From the NCBI GenBank assembly GCA_964019425.1, contig OZ025803.1, forward strand, positions 310,001 to 374,000: a stretch of 64,000 nt of DNA, written 5' to 3'. Position numbers and translations under genes: made by a program. Below are positions 39,838 to 50,716 of the stretch, one piece after another. The notes under the pieces were generated by a model. That model saw nothing but the letters and a program-made list of their open reading frames with translations, did not search any database and was not told the DNA's origin. Numbering within the stretch: the stretch's first letter is position 1; the number at the start of each line of letters is the position of its first letter. The DNA is from Flectonema sp. DT1601. Taxonomy: Eukaryota; Euglenozoa; Diplonemea; Diplonemida; Diplonemidae.

Positions 39838-41862
39838 TCATACTCTCCATATAAATATTCCGCCTTCTTCACCAACAGAGACAACGTGATTACCGTCTGG
39901 GCTGAACTTAGCTTTTTGGATATTGCCAGAGTGACCTAACCCAACCTGTTTGTTTTATTGTTTTCGTCACATTCACAAATAGTTTGTTGTACAGAGTTCA
40001 CAAACACAAACCTGAACAACACAACCCTCATCATAATTCCACAACTTCAGTACTTTGTCAGCACCTCCTGTTATGTAAAGTCTACCGTCAGGACTAATGT
40101 CTAAAGTGTAGATCTCACCAACTTTGGATCCTTCTAATTCTCTGATTGCACTGCACTCAAATGCATCCCAATACGTAACCTTCTTATCACTTCCAGTTGT
40201 TAATATTTGACTCTCGTCTGGGAAGTAATGAGTTGCCTGTTTTATGTTTTGTTTGTAGTAGCCTGCTGTGAACTAAAACATAAAACATAAATCACAACAT
40301 CAAATACTGTAGTAACATACCTTAAAGTAAGTTTGTGCGTACATGATACCCCTTCTCATGAAGCGGTTCAGATCCCAAACGATGCAACTGCCGTCATCGG
40401 AGGCGCTGACGCATTCCATGTCTGTTCCTCTGATACAAATATCGTTAACGGTTGCCTTGTGTTCTTTCATACTCGCTTCCATCGTCTGTGAGGATGGTGA
40501 AATCCTCCAAACTCTAACTTGAGAGTCAGCACCTCCACTTAGAAGTCTCTGATTGTTATTATCAACACAAAGTGCTGTGACACCAGTTAATGAACCTGAC
40601 ACTCTCTTCATCCCTTGAGTCTTGTGAGCATCGTGGATCACGTAGAGGAGTTTTCCTGATTCCGGCCCGAAGGCGCGAATCTTACCATCACTCCATCCAG
40701 AGACTATGGTCCTTCCATCTTTCGTAAAGGCAACAGCGTTGCATTCTAAATTAGCAACTTGAATACGAAGCAGCTCTTGTGATGTCCGAGCGTTCCATAT
40801 TCTGATATCGTGATTACTGCAAGTAGCAAATAGCTCGCTGTACCCAAACGGGTACGCCACGTCGTTGATACGTTCGAAGTGACAAGTCTGACGAAGCTCT
40901 TCCTTAAAAGTTCTCGCATTCAAATAGTAAACATTACTACGAGATGTTCCAATGAAATAATGATCTCCGTGAGCGTCTACACTAGTGACTGCTCCCTGTA
41001 GACGAATTACTTTTAGAACACGCAAATCTTCTTGAGAGAGGAGTGCTACTTCGCCTCCACCAGAACCAACTAAAAGCATGTTGTTGTCGACAATTGTACA
41101 GCAGAAGACCCCCTGAATTAAGTTTTTAGCAGGTCCGGTGAACTTAAATGACGCGGGTTCCCCTAACTGTACGCACATCAAGTCTCCAGTTGTGGTACCA
41201 ACGAAAGCGTAGCTGTCGGTCGGTTCGATAACAATCGTTCGGCAGACTCGTCGAATGGATCCCAAATTCACATCCGTTGGATGAATCTTTCGATTCACGG
41301 GATCGATGTCCCAAACTCTGAGGGCACCTTGTCCTCCGGTTACTAGTTTTGTGTTATTTTTATTAAAGAAGGCGATGCAAAGGGAGAGGTCTGACGACGC
41401 TGGACCACCACAAAGAGGTCTTCCAGTACTGAGATCCCAAACTACCAGTGTGTTGTCATCCTGTCCTCCCAGGGAAGCGAGATAGGCCTCGTCATGTGAG
41501 AATGCGAGGGCCTGAACTTTTACTTTGTGAAGAGTCATACGAAATATCAGTTTTCTTGTTGGGTATTCAAAAACACAAATATCTGCCTGAAATCCCATAT
41601 GAGTTGTCTGACCGGAAGCGATGTATTGTCCAGACTTAGAAATCGCAACGCAGTTGACGCGATCACTGTGTCCCAAAAGGAACTCATTAGCACGGGGGTT
41701 TCCAATTTCACGAACAACCAAACATGACCCCAGCGTGTATATTAAATGTTCGCCGTCCGGGTGAATGTGCATCCCACTCGCTACATTTCCTCCAAACCCA
41801 ACAACTGATTCCAGTGTTAGTCGAGGAGCCTTTGATACATCCAAATTTAAATTGGTCGCCAT
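39838..41862 (-). CDS. CFAP52: CFAP52 (WDR16), ciliary WD40 protein
   Basis: Exons 40321-41862, 40012-40236 and 39838-39945 (introns 84 and 66 nt) give 624 aa, matching human CFAP52 (620 aa). Two WD40 propellers of about seven blades each are visible, with GHSDRVNCVAISKSGQYIASG near the start and VGLGHSGNIQKAKFSPDGNH at the end. The junction between exons 1 and 2 aligns exactly with the animal protein (TYFK then ATHYFPDESQILTTG). CFAP52 is a microtubule inner protein of doublet microtubules needed for motile cilia, so this organism builds motile flagella. The 5' leader has a CCAG about 46 nt before the ATG. Confidence 0.95.
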
Positions 41863-42558
41863 GTTGTCGCCTTTTCTTTGATGTCAACAGTCGAGTTGTG
41901 TTGTTTCGAACACCGACTGGCAGCGGCTGATGAGAAATATAATTGAAAACACTAACAAACTTGAAACTAAATCTGTTTTATTACTACCAGTTCTTTAACT
42001 ACTGATTGCTACTGGTCTTCCTTTATTTCAAAAAAAAGTTATACTTTCTTTTGATATGGTATTACAGGTAGAGGTCGAGTTTATTATAAGATAGTGCGCG
42101 AATTATTAATATTAAAAAAAAAAAAACACACTCTCGGTAGTAACATAAGCACGAGGGGATTATTTTCCAAAGCAAATTGCTTTGGGGGGGAACAGGGGGA
42201 AGGTTTTACACGCACAGTACTCGAACGAACGAAAATAAATACCTTTGAAGAAAAGTTCTTACATTTTAAAGTTTATTTCTTAAGTCCGGGAAGACACGAC
42301 AAATGGATAATTACTTCGACCGATGGGATTGCTATTCTTGTTTGAAAAAGTCTAGTTGCCCACTACTGTACTCATCGTACAACGTTAGTAAATTAAAACC
42401 GAAAATACTTCTCTCTGGATGTGAGAGGTAGTTAAAACATGTTTGAAAATTATTTCTGCAACGAGACTGCGGTATCAGCACGAAGTGAACGAACAGAGCC
42501 CAGTGAAGGCGCGCGAATATCATTTAGAATACGTTAGCGACAAGAAAACTCCTTCAGC
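41863..42558. other. Intergenic DNA, no gene recognised
   Basis: About 700 nt between the CFAP52 start and the sulfatase 2 stop. No coding frame, repeat or RNA motif is supported. Confidence 0.55.
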
Positions 42559-44046
42559 TTAGTCAGACTTGGTACAAAGGGGCGCTGCAAATCCACCGTT
42601 GGCATCGGCGACTTCTTTGAGTGACTTGCAGTTGTCGTAACCTCCCGAGGAGTTGGTTTGGAAGGCACCCGCGACATAGTTCGCTAGTTTTGCCTTCATA
42701 GCTTGTTGTCTCTCCGGGTATTGTTTTGACAATTCGTGGTGTTCTGTTGGGTCTGTAGCGATATTAAAAAGACAACCATCTTCAGGACATCCAGGGTCTT
42801 CTTCTAGTGGTTCGTGATTGTTATCAATCGGCCACACAGGTCCAGTCCAATAACCACAGCCTTGGTTGTTGCAGTATGAAGTGTTGTGTGATTGTGAAAC
42901 ATATTTCCAATCCCCGTCGATGTATGAGTTACTCGATAATACGATATCACTTGCTGGGCGGGTAGCATTTACTTTGGTGAAGTACTCTCTGAGATCGAAT
43001 CCATCAGTTGGAGGGAGTCCTTCAATTACATCACCACATTCTTCAAATGATTGACCCGACATCATACAAACACTTGAATGTAAATCTGCTAAATGCATTG
43101 GTGAGTAAACAGTTGTTCCCCTCAGTTCTGGTGCCAGCATACCTCCAGTTGCAAATGCAGCCGCTCGCACGCCACCTTCAAAGTCAGTTCCCTTTCCACC
43201 TCTGTATGGATAGTTATTAGCTGACCAGTATTGAGGACCTCCATTATCAGATGCCCAAAACAATAAAGTGTCATTCCACATTCCCTTCGCTTTCAGTGCT
43301 CTGGTGACGTTCATCGTAGCGTCAGCAACGCAGCTCAACATTGCCTGCATGATCTTACGAGGCTTGTAGTCGACGCTCGGATCCTCGTATTCAGGGCGGT
43401 CCTCGTAAGGTGCATGAGTATCGTGAAATGGTAAGTAAAGAAATAGTGGGGTTTCTGCATCGTGATTCATAACAATATCAACAGCCTGTCTTCCATATAA
43501 GAAGCAAGAGTAGGTACCATTTCTTCCATGAGCTGGGCCTTCGTTATTCCACAAATCAACGTAATTCTGTGTTTCGTAACATTTCTGTGTGTTGTGATCC
43601 TCACCTCCTGATAAGAACCCAAGATGGTAATCAAATCCTCTGTTAATTGGAAGGTTTGCATTACTGCGAGCTCCACAGTGCCACTTTCCAACCATTGCAG
43701 TCTTGTATCCAGCCTTCTTCATTTTCTCTGGGAGAAGCTTCATTCGCAAGTCAATCCCTCCCACAACTCCAACTCCCTTAGGGTTACCCTGATTCACATG
43801 AATAGGAAATCTTCCGCTCAGTAAACTGCTTCTTGTCGGGCTGCAAAACTTATACGTGTAAAACCTGTCGAATATTGCTCCCTCTGTCTCAACTAACTCT
43901 TTGAGACCTGAATCCATTGTTTGTTTTGGATTGTACCAAGGAACGTTATTCCTCCCTAAGTCATCAACTAGCGCGACTATAATGTGAGGGGCCTTTGCTG
44001 CTGCGGTAGTGGCCCCCAACAGCACGAGAATCGCATTTCTTAACAT
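42559..44046 (-). CDS. Secreted sulfatase, copy 2
   Basis: Single exon, 495 aa from the ATG at 44046, which gives a clean signal peptide (MLRNAILVLLGATTAAAKA). The open frame extends 60 codons further upstream but that part is lysine/asparagine-rich and lies before a CTTTTATAG acceptor-like site 6 nt from this ATG, so it is probably leader. Sulfatase motifs: Asp28-Asp29 (ALVDDLG), formylglycine site C68-S-P-T-R, GKWHCGA and the WASDNGGP segment. It is most like arylsulfatase B/J-type enzymes of marine microbes and animals. Copy 1 (21269-23006) differs throughout and has an intron, so this is not a recent duplicate. Both would release sulfate from sulfated polysaccharides. Confidence 0.9.
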   Translation of the reverse strand: MLRNAILVLLGATTAAAKAPHIIVALVDDLGRNNVPWYNPKQTMDSGLKELVETEGAIFDRFYTYKFCSPTRSSLLSGRFPIHVNQGNPKGVGVVGGIDLRMKLLPEKMKKAGYKTAMVGKWHCGARSNANLPINRGFDYHLGFLSGGEDHNTQKCYETQNYVDLWNNEGPAHGRNGTYSCFLYGRQAVDIVMNHDAETPLFLYLPFHDTHAPYEDRPEYEDPSVDYKPRKIMQAMLSCVADATMNVTRALKAKGMWNDTLLFWASDNGGPQYWSANNYPYRGGKGTDFEGGVRAAAFATGGMLAPELRGTTVYSPMHLADLHSSVCMMSGQSFEECGDVIEGLPPTDGFDLREYFTKVNATRPASDIVLSSNSYIDGDWKYVSQSHNTSYCNNQGCGYWTGPVWPIDNNHEPLEEDPGCPEDGCLFNIATDPTEHHELSKQYPERQQAMKAKLANYVAGAFQTNSSGGYDNCKSLKEVADANGGFAAPLCTKSD

Positions 44047-44908
44047 GTTTCCTATAAAAGTATTTGTAAATGAACTGATCAAGTTTTCGTTGCGGTGGTT
44101 TCGGTTTCTCTCTGAACATGTGAACACTCTTTTTTTAGATTGTTTCCCTCGTGCTGTATTGGAAAGTACATATTTTAAACAACCCAACCCACATACGCAT
44201 TCACAAGTTACAACGATACCGGCCATCCAGTACCTGAAAAGATGCGGCCGATAATCCAGGCAACGTAAAAGTTACCCTCAGTTTTTCATTTCCGTTCCTC
44301 GTTCTTGCCAGGAGGAAAAACAAGATTATCCCTTGGCAGACGGGAGAGAGTGGGCAGGGGAGGGGGTGAGCACCCCTGACTTCGCATTATTATTTAAAAA
44401 AATCGTCAAATAAAAAACCCAATTAGATACAAAAAAGAAAAAAAAAAAGAAAGGGAGGACAAACAGTTTCTACTTATGACAGATATCAGGAAAAGTAGTT
44501 TATTCTTTGATGTACTTTGTCATAATTAGGATTGTGTCCTCGTGAAATCACAAGCTTGATTCTCATCGTACATTTAAAAGAAAACATCAGAAGATGCTCT
44601 CCTAACTACAACCGATAAGAAAACAAGTCAAGGGATAAACAAACATTTGTTTTATAAAGTATTTCTTCTTTTCTTCTTTGAAACCCTTTTTCAGGGCAAC
44701 ACGATCGAACAACAAAAGACTCACAAGTCGTGAATGCCTACCGTAACCAGTAACAGTATGATTATATGATATTATTAGGGCGAACAACGTGGCTGTTAAG
44801 ACCTTACCAACAGTGTTTTCTTGAAGTACACCTCAGTGATGCTGTTATCATCACAGCTATAGAAACACTACAACAAGACATATCACCAAGCCAACTCTCT
44901 TTTGGATA
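44047..44908. other. Intergenic DNA, no gene recognised
   Basis: About 860 nt between sulfatase 2 and the last exon of the ciliary-type gene. It includes the sulfatase 5' leader. Nothing else supported. Confidence 0.5.
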
Positions 44909-45966
44909 TCACGCGACAGTAACGGCCATTTCCGGATCAATTTTCTGGACTGACCAGGGAGCGCTGTTGGTTATTATTCTGAGTTGTCATTCTGACGCAA
45001 AAAATAATTCAATGCGATTAGTTGATGCGATTACTTAATTACTTACTTAAACATACTAAAGTAAATATAATTACAAACCTGATTGGCATTGTTCTTTTTG
45101 ACTTCGCTGACCAGGTGTAGATGGGTTTTAGTTTCTTCTCCACCTTACCAGTTGTTTCTCGTAGTGGCTCCATTGGCATATGAACTGGGTACCTCCCAAA
45201 TGTGTTTTGAATATTTGCTCGTAGGTTGGTTCTCATTTTCGCAACAGTCTTGTCGGTCCTCTTTTCAAGCGGCAAGTTTGTGATTCGAGCGCCTTTATAA
45301 ATATGCGGGTCAAAGACGGATCCACCCTTCCCACAGTTCATTCGAAATGGGTTTCCACGATCACGAGATTGCTCGCCACCGTCGCTCATGTGACGAAAAG
45401 ATGAAAACTTGTCGCATCCCTTGCCAGCTCGAAAGTGTTTGCCGCTCCCATTTGGGAGTTCCCTACCGCAGGGACCAAGAGGTTCGTATGGTAGTCGTGA
45501 AAACAAACCTCCTTTAGCATTAGTCGTCCAGGGCTTATCAGTTCTGGAACGTTCTTGAGGAGGTTGTGGAACTGTATCAAATCTAAGAGGTTCTCCTCCA
45601 CATCCCCATTCTCTTCTATTTGATTGTGAACAATTAAGTCTTCCTCCATCTTTTCGAAGGAGGAATCGAGGATTAGGATTTAGATACGGGTCGTCTGTTT
45701 TATGGATGTCAGGTTGGAACTGACCCTCCGCTCTCAAGTCGTGAAATGGACAACTCTCCTTCTGTCGTGTTTCAGCATCCCACTTTCTAAAAGGGTAATA
45801 CACATCCCTGTTGAATGATGCCCAGTGAGGGAGACCGTCGCGATGCTGCGGCTGTTTTGGGTGACATTTCGATGAGCCAACAGCTAATTTATTTCATAAG
45901 AGAAAACAAAAAGAAACATTAACATACAGCGCAGTGTACCCTCGACTCAAAACGCCCCTCCGTCAT
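44909..45966 (-). CDS. Basic proline/glycine-rich protein, possible axonemal (CFAP-like) protein
   Basis: Exons 45928-45966, 45079-45851 and 44909-44963 (introns 76 and 115 nt) give 288 aa. All three junctions keep frame and have GTATGT or GTTTGT donors and ACAG acceptors. The protein is basic and rich in short turns: DDPYLNPNPRFLL, GGLFSRLPYEPLGPCG, GNPFRMNCGKGGSVFDPHIY, KPIYTWSAKSKRTMPI. Repeated aromatic-proline-glycine elements without a folded core are typical of microtubule inner proteins and other cilia-associated proteins. The FDPHIY-type segment vaguely recalls CFAP96, but I cannot assign it. It lies two genes from CFAP52. The conceptual protein is well supported; the function is a guess. 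Confidence 0.55.
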
Positions 45967-46209
45967 GTTAGTACTTTATAATCCCCCCTCCCACTAAGCG
46001 TTCCTGTTTTGAAGAAGAATAATCACCGCGACAAACCAACAGCCGTACAGCTTTCAGAAATCGAATATCAGAAATAATAATATTTTGACTGTCGGAGAAA
46101 TTGATATTCTCCGAAGACAGAATTAGTTAATCTGAATCACGACAATGTGAAATAGTATTGCGCGATTCGTAAGTACGATAAGCAGTCACCACCAACAAGA
46201 CCTTTTACC

Positions 46210-47562
46210 TTATCTACGGTAGTTCGAAGAGGTGATACTAGTTGGCGGCATATCAGAACTTCTCTGCACGTTGTAAATGATGTTCGGAGCCTTCACTTGT
46301 TCTTTATTATAAAAAGATCGAATGTCTTTATTCCTTGGTTCCCACAGCCAAGGTTTACTAGGATGGGAATCTAATATTACATCAGTGAGGTCTGACGTTG
46401 ATCTGTGCTTCATGAAGAGCTTCACTATTTGAGAAACCGATTGAGAAGTTTCCTTATTTTGAAGTTGCATTTGTTTAAATACAAGTTTTGCCGTCGTGTA
46501 TGGTGCTGAAGCTGGTCCGGTAGAAGCAAGTCGGCAACAGCGAAGGAAATAAACGAATTCCTTCTCTGTCAGAGGTCTCAAATTGTTTATGGAGGAGACG
46601 AATAGAAGACATTCTTGAAAATTCGCAGCAAGTGAAATAGTTGACAAGACAAGCGAATCCAAACGGAGTGATGAACAATGTCGGGACTTTGCTTCTGTCA
46701 ACAGTCGTTTTGCTGCAGAAATGTTTCTCTCTTTTTCTGCGAGGCCAAGAAGCACATAGTATGTTGACTCATCGGGTTTCACGTCGTACTTTTTGAATTC
46801 ATTTTTAACAAACTCTTCAGCGTCCTGAAGTGTGCTAAACATTCTTATGTAGTAGTTGAGACCAACAATTTCTTCCAACAGTCTGTTTGAGAGATATTTC
46901 GAAGCTCTCAGTCGTAAGTCTCTACGAACGTCAGGTTGATACCTTTCACCACCTTTGAGTAAGCAATTAGAATATGCTCTCAGAATACTGAGTATGTCAG
47001 TACGAGACAATACATCAGTTGCATGAATTCTCTGAAATACATTCTCACTGCGTTTGATGTCCCCAGCAACTGATGCATGTTGAAGAAAGAGTCTGAAAGT
47101 AGTTGTGTTTCGAGGGATGTTTTTATAAAACATATCTTTGTATACTTTTTCGAATATACCTTCCTGAGAACTCTTAAATAAATAGCTTAGTATCAAGTTA
47201 TAAGTTTCAGTATTTGCCGTTCCTAATTGGTCCCTGAGCTTGAAATTTGCCATTAGTTTCCCGCGAGTCTTTTTTTCGTTATCTTTTCCCCTCCTGCAGT
47301 TGACCCAAACCTTGTTGAGTTCTTTCGCTGATTTCGCGTCATCAATATCGAGATTAGTATCAAAGCTCGCCTTGTTCCAGTGCTTTGTAAAAACAACAGA
47401 TGGGTAGCTCACTTTCCTCATTACAATCACCTGGTCGAGTAGTTGATAAATCTCCTTCCCAATGTCTGGAACTGTTATCGTATTCGGTTTCGACTTGTAC
47501 AGCCCGTCTTCAATTTCTCGCATCAGATCCATAAAACACATCAGTCGTCGTGTTTTAATCAT
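46210..47562 (-). CDS. PPR/helical-repeat protein, probably organellar RNA-binding
   Basis: Single exon, about 450 aa from the ATG at 47562 (MIKTRRLMCFMDLMREIE). The middle and C-terminal parts form pairs of helices with the spacing of pentatricopeptide repeats, for example TETYNLILSYLFKSSQEGIF and PDESTYYVLLGLAEKERNIS, each about 35 residues. PPR proteins bind single-stranded RNA in mitochondria or plastids and guide processing or translation. The repeats are degenerate, so count and RNA code cannot be read by eye. The N-terminus is basic but not a clear presequence. A GTAGTTGCAG acceptor-like site precedes the ATG by about 36 nt. It lies about 200 nt from the SET gene, the closest spacing in the array. 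Confidence 0.6.
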   Translation of the reverse strand: MIKTRRLMCFMDLMREIEDGLYKSKPNTITVPDIGKEIYQLLDQVIVMRKVSYPSVVFTKHWNKASFDTNLDIDDAKSAKELNKVWVNCRRGKDNEKKTRGKLMANFKLRDQLGTANTETYNLILSYLFKSSQEGIFEKVYKDMFYKNIPRNTTTFRLFLQHASVAGDIKRSENVFQRIHATDVLSRTDILSILRAYSNCLLKGGERYQPDVRRDLRLRASKYLSNRLLEEIVGLNYYIRMFSTLQDAEEFVKNEFKKYDVKPDESTYYVLLGLAEKERNISAAKRLLTEAKSRHCSSLRLDSLVLSTISLAANFQECLLFVSSINNLRPLTEKEFVYFLRCCRLASTGPASAPYTTAKLVFKQMQLQNKETSQSVSQIVKLFMKHRSTSDLTDVILDSHPSKPWLWEPRNKDIRSFYNKEQVKAPNIIYNVQRSSDMPPTSITSSNYRR

Positions 47563-47764
47563 TGTTGTATTACTGCTTTCCTTTACTGTCGGCTGCAACT
47601 ACACCATACGGATGTGATCTGTTGAACTGAGGAAATTAAAATTGAGATCTCTGTCAACATTATAAATAGTTCTGAAACAAGTCCAGTCATCGTAGCAGCG
47701 ATCTCTTCCAACGAAGAGACTGTCCAGCTGTCGCTCGTAGTGTAAGTTGTCATCTGTGTTGACG

Positions 47765-48949
47765 TCAGAGGATGTGGTGCTCAAATAAAATCATTTGTTT
47801 TGCGAGCTGCTTCTCTACGAGACGAGCCTTTTTCTTTACATTTCTTAAAATAATTCTATCCGCTACCCGAACAGCAATTGCAGCATTGCGACTGCTGGGA
47901 GCGCGATTGGATTCCTCCAGCCACTCTGTGTCTTGAGACTCAGGAATTTGGAAAGTGCGGAGGGCACTACGACAGAAAGAATGAATTGCTCTCCACGTGT
48001 TCCACTCGTTTTGTGTTGAAACGGGTGCGTCTGTCGGTACAATTCCATCAGCGTGAGACAAGTATCGAATTCTTAAGAATCGCAGCAGATCTGAAGAAGG
48101 ACCTGCTTTTGTGAGGAACAATTCCGGAGGGTCAGCTTTTTGTTTAAATAAATCCAACTCGTCAATCATCTCACCGTCTGCAGCTTTTTGAAGGTCAGGC
48201 AGCGGCGGAATATAAAATGGAAATGTCGCATGTCTGGCGTCAGCGTCTGAGAATCCGTAAACTACTACTTGGTCCCATCCACCAAAAGTATTGTACTTTA
48301 GAGTGATTTCTTCTCCACACTTATATCGTCTATCAGCAGAGAAAACAAAGTCGTCGCCGTCTAATTCGAAGTCTGCATTTCCATCTATGTGATGATTGAA
48401 CATATCTCCGTAAGGAAGGAGAAGCCACTCGGTGTTGTTATTTGTTGTCGTGAATCCCCTCGTTCGTAAAATACAATTTGTATAACACCATTCATCGTAT
48501 GTTAAGTATTCTTCGACGGGGGGATATTCGTTTCGGAGTTCCTGCTGAAGGCGGTTTGCCATTTTAATACGAAGATCAGTTCCAAGAAGTTCTAAGTCGT
48601 CGTCATCCCATGCGGTTATGGTAGTGAATTGTTTTGGGAGGGTTGCAATCCATTTTGAGTATTTAGAGTCCTCACCTCTTTTGATGTGTCTGTTGAGTGA
48701 AACACACATTTGATGTCTTTTTGATAAGTCTTCTAAATCATCTTCGTCTCCACAAAAATGGATTTCCTTTGGGATTCGTAAGAATACTTCTCCAACTTCG
48801 ATATCCTTTTCAGTAACTAATCCTCGTCCTCCTTTTCCTTCGCCTACCCAACACAATTTTACTTTCCGAACTGCGCCTTCAATTTCGTCAATAAATTCTT
48901 CCAATTGGAACGCTGCTAGTGCGTCCTCTCGGACTGTTTCCTCAGCCAT
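47765..48949 (-). CDS. SET-domain methyltransferase, SETD3/SETD6/RuBisCO-LSMT class
   Basis: Single exon, 394 aa. The SET domain begins with a GKGGRGLVTEKDIEVGEVFLRIP segment typical of the class. It contains the inserted helical iSET region and then the catalytic core LLPYGDMFNHH (D-x-x-NH binding S-adenosylmethionine) and KCGEEITLKYNTFGGWD (the EEI-x-x-x-Y part of the active site). A RuBisCO-LSMT-type substrate-binding domain follows (residues ~250-390). Family members methylate lysine in cytosolic or nuclear proteins, or histidine 73 of actin (SETD3); which applies here cannot be told. No targeting peptide. A CAAATACCAG acceptor-like site lies about 27 nt upstream of the ATG. Confidence 0.88.
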   Translation of the reverse strand: MAEETVREDALAAFQLEEFIDEIEGAVRKVKLCWVGEGKGGRGLVTEKDIEVGEVFLRIPKEIHFCGDEDDLEDLSKRHQMCVSLNRHIKRGEDSKYSKWIATLPKQFTTITAWDDDDLELLGTDLRIKMANRLQQELRNEYPPVEEYLTYDEWCYTNCILRTRGFTTTNNNTEWLLLPYGDMFNHHIDGNADFELDGDDFVFSADRRYKCGEEITLKYNTFGGWDQVVVYGFSDADARHATFPFYIPPLPDLQKAADGEMIDELDLFKQKADPPELFLTKAGPSSDLLRFLRIRYLSHADGIVPTDAPVSTQNEWNTWRAIHSFCRSALRTFQIPESQDTEWLEESNRAPSSRNAAIAVRVADRIILRNVKKKARLVEKQLAKQMILFEHHIL

Positions 48950-49365
48950 TTTATTATTCTTTTTACTACAACGCTGGTATTTGAAATAGTTGCTAACTTT
49001 CAGTCACAATGAGAGTTGTTAATTCTAATAAGAGACCACATGATCATAATTTGTGTTGTTTTTTTCATCTTTTAAAAGGAGAGTTGAGTTAAGCTTCAAA
49101 GAAAGTGTTATTAAAACAATTTGTTATCATTTTAACATAAAACCAGTTAGCAATTTACTGGATGACAAAATAACAATTAATTCTGTTGTACACTTCGCTG
49201 AAGGCATTCGTGCTCAGAGGCAACAACACTAATAAACGATTTTTAACACATCAATAAAACACTTTTCAATAGTGTTATAAGACTGTAACCTGTTGGGGTT
49301 GCAGTAAGCGATGATCTGATTCACAACATGTGGTAGCAGACCGGAAGAGAAGTTGTTGAAGTTGA
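48950..49365. other. Intergenic DNA, no gene recognised
   Basis: About 415 nt between the SET gene's start and the RRM gene's stop. No supported feature. Confidence 0.5.
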
Positions 49366-49995
49366 TTAGTAGTCGCGACGACCTCCACGTCTGTCGTTGT
49401 TGTCATTTCTTCCTCTGTTGGTATCCCAGTCTTTGTTGTTGTTGTTGTTTCCTCGTCTATCCCAATCACTGTTGTTGTTGGTGTTGTTGTTGTCATTTCT
49501 GTCCCAGTTTCTCTCTCGGTTGTTATCAAAGTCGCGGTTTCCTCGACCTCTGTTGTTGTTGTCGTTATCCCTGTCTCTGTTGTTGTTTCCAAAGTCCCGA
49601 TCATCTCTTCTCCTGTCGTTGTTGTCTTCACGTCTCTTACCTCCCTTTTTCGAGAACTCAACCTTTAATGACTTTCCATCCTTTTCAAAAGGATATCCAT
49701 CTAACATCCTTCTCGCTTCTGATGCGTCGGTGCTGCTTTCGAATACAGCAAAGCCATACACATCACCTCTTGGGGCTGTTTTTAACGTCACTTTCTGAAA
49801 TCCCTGAAATGGGAAGAAGATATCTGTTTGTTTTTTATTCAATGATTCGTTACTCAGAAGTAGTACCGTGACCACCACCTTCAGAGAAGTCCTTATGATT
49901 GCCACAAGTGGTTTACAATTTGTTAAAAAAGACATACGCTTACACTCTCTCTCAGTGGCATCTTGTGGAAGGTTTGAGATATGCAAAGTACTCAT
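49366..49995 (-). CDS. RRM RNA-binding protein with Arg/Asn/Asp-rich tail (RBPMS-like RRM)
   Basis: Exons 49944-49995 and 49366-49823 (intron 120 nt) give 169 aa. The splice rebuilds a single RRM: STLHISNLPQDATERE joined to YIFFPFQGFQKVTL, then YGFAVFESSTDASEARRMLDGYPF, which closely follows the RBPMS/Whi3-type fold (RNP2 LHISNL, RNP1 YGFAVF). After residue ~85 the protein is a low-complexity string of RD, DN and NNN with RG pairs, ending RRGGRRDY. Such tails drive RNA binding and condensate formation. It probably acts in mRNA regulation. Without removing the intron the frame also stays open, but the RRM is then interrupted. A TTTTCACAG acceptor-like site lies 15 nt upstream of the ATG. Confidence 0.85.
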   Translation of the reverse strand: MSTLHISNLPQDATERECKRMSFLTNCKPLVAIIRTSLKVVVTVLLLSNESLNKKQTDIFFPFQGFQKVTLKTAPRGDVYGFAVFESSTDASEARRMLDGYPFEKDGKSLKVEFSKKGGKRREDNNDRRRDDRDFGNNNRDRDNDNNNRGRGNRDFDNNRERNWDRNDNNNTNNNSDWDRRGNNNNNKDWDTNRGRNDNNDRRGGRRDY

Positions 49996-50716
49996 CTTTT
50001 TTATTGCAAACTGTGAAAATAAAAGAAGATCTCAATATCCACAGGGGATTATTACCAAAGGAAGCTGGATGCGTAAACGTAAAAAAAAAAAAAAGAGAAT
50101 CGGCAAAACTTCACTTTTTACTTTCTTACTCACACTTTTGTTTTTGTTTGTGCGCAAATGGTTGCAAAGATTGTGTTCCACTCAAACAGTGGAAGGTTCA
50201 CAATGATATCTCGTAGCAGTCATGTTTGTGTATTTTTGTTTGTGCGCAACCAGGTACAAAATCCTAATAAAGGAATAGGTTAGTTACGCTGCCTCAATTC
50301 TCTTTCTACCGAACGATGGGTTTGTAGGTACAAAAAAAAAAAAAACATCAACGATCTTACTGATGAGAGTAAGAAGCGATTTTTTATATTTAACGTCTTT
50401 TGTTAAGTCAATTTAAGAAAAGACATTAAAAAAAGAAAAGAAAAGATGCGTCAACAATCCGGAGCACATTTTCAATTTCAAGTGATTGTGCTTTTCGGAT
50501 ATTAATCAACAAGGACCCTCCTAAACAACACAAAACAAAAGTGTGTAGTCTACTTTTATCTTGTGTAATATTCCAGGTTTATCTTAAAATGAAAATTAAA
50601 AACAGAGCAGCTAATCCCATCGTTAAGTACGTTATAATTTCACACGATCATCACCAGCGACAACAGAATAGGAATACTGTCGATTCTGTTAATAAACTTC
50701 TGCCGAGTAATCTTTG
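49996..50716. other. Intergenic DNA, with a repeated TTTGTTTGTGCGCAA motif
   Basis: No gene supported. The motif TTTGTTTGTGCGCAA occurs twice, near 50143 and 50235, and once more at about 6857 in the accessory island. It may be a scrap of a dispersed repeat. A short ORF starting near 50541 is antisense to the HAD gene's 3' end and not credible. Confidence 0.4.

Noticed and set aside
42559-44226. Longer start for sulfatase 2 at 44226
   Set aside because: The extra 60 codons would hide the signal peptide and lie upstream of an acceptor-like TATAG; the ATG at 44046 is preferred.
47599-47784. Open stretch between the SET and PPR genes as an extra first exon
   Set aside because: It lacks an ATG in frame, and joining it to the PPR gene would need an intron of under 20 nt.
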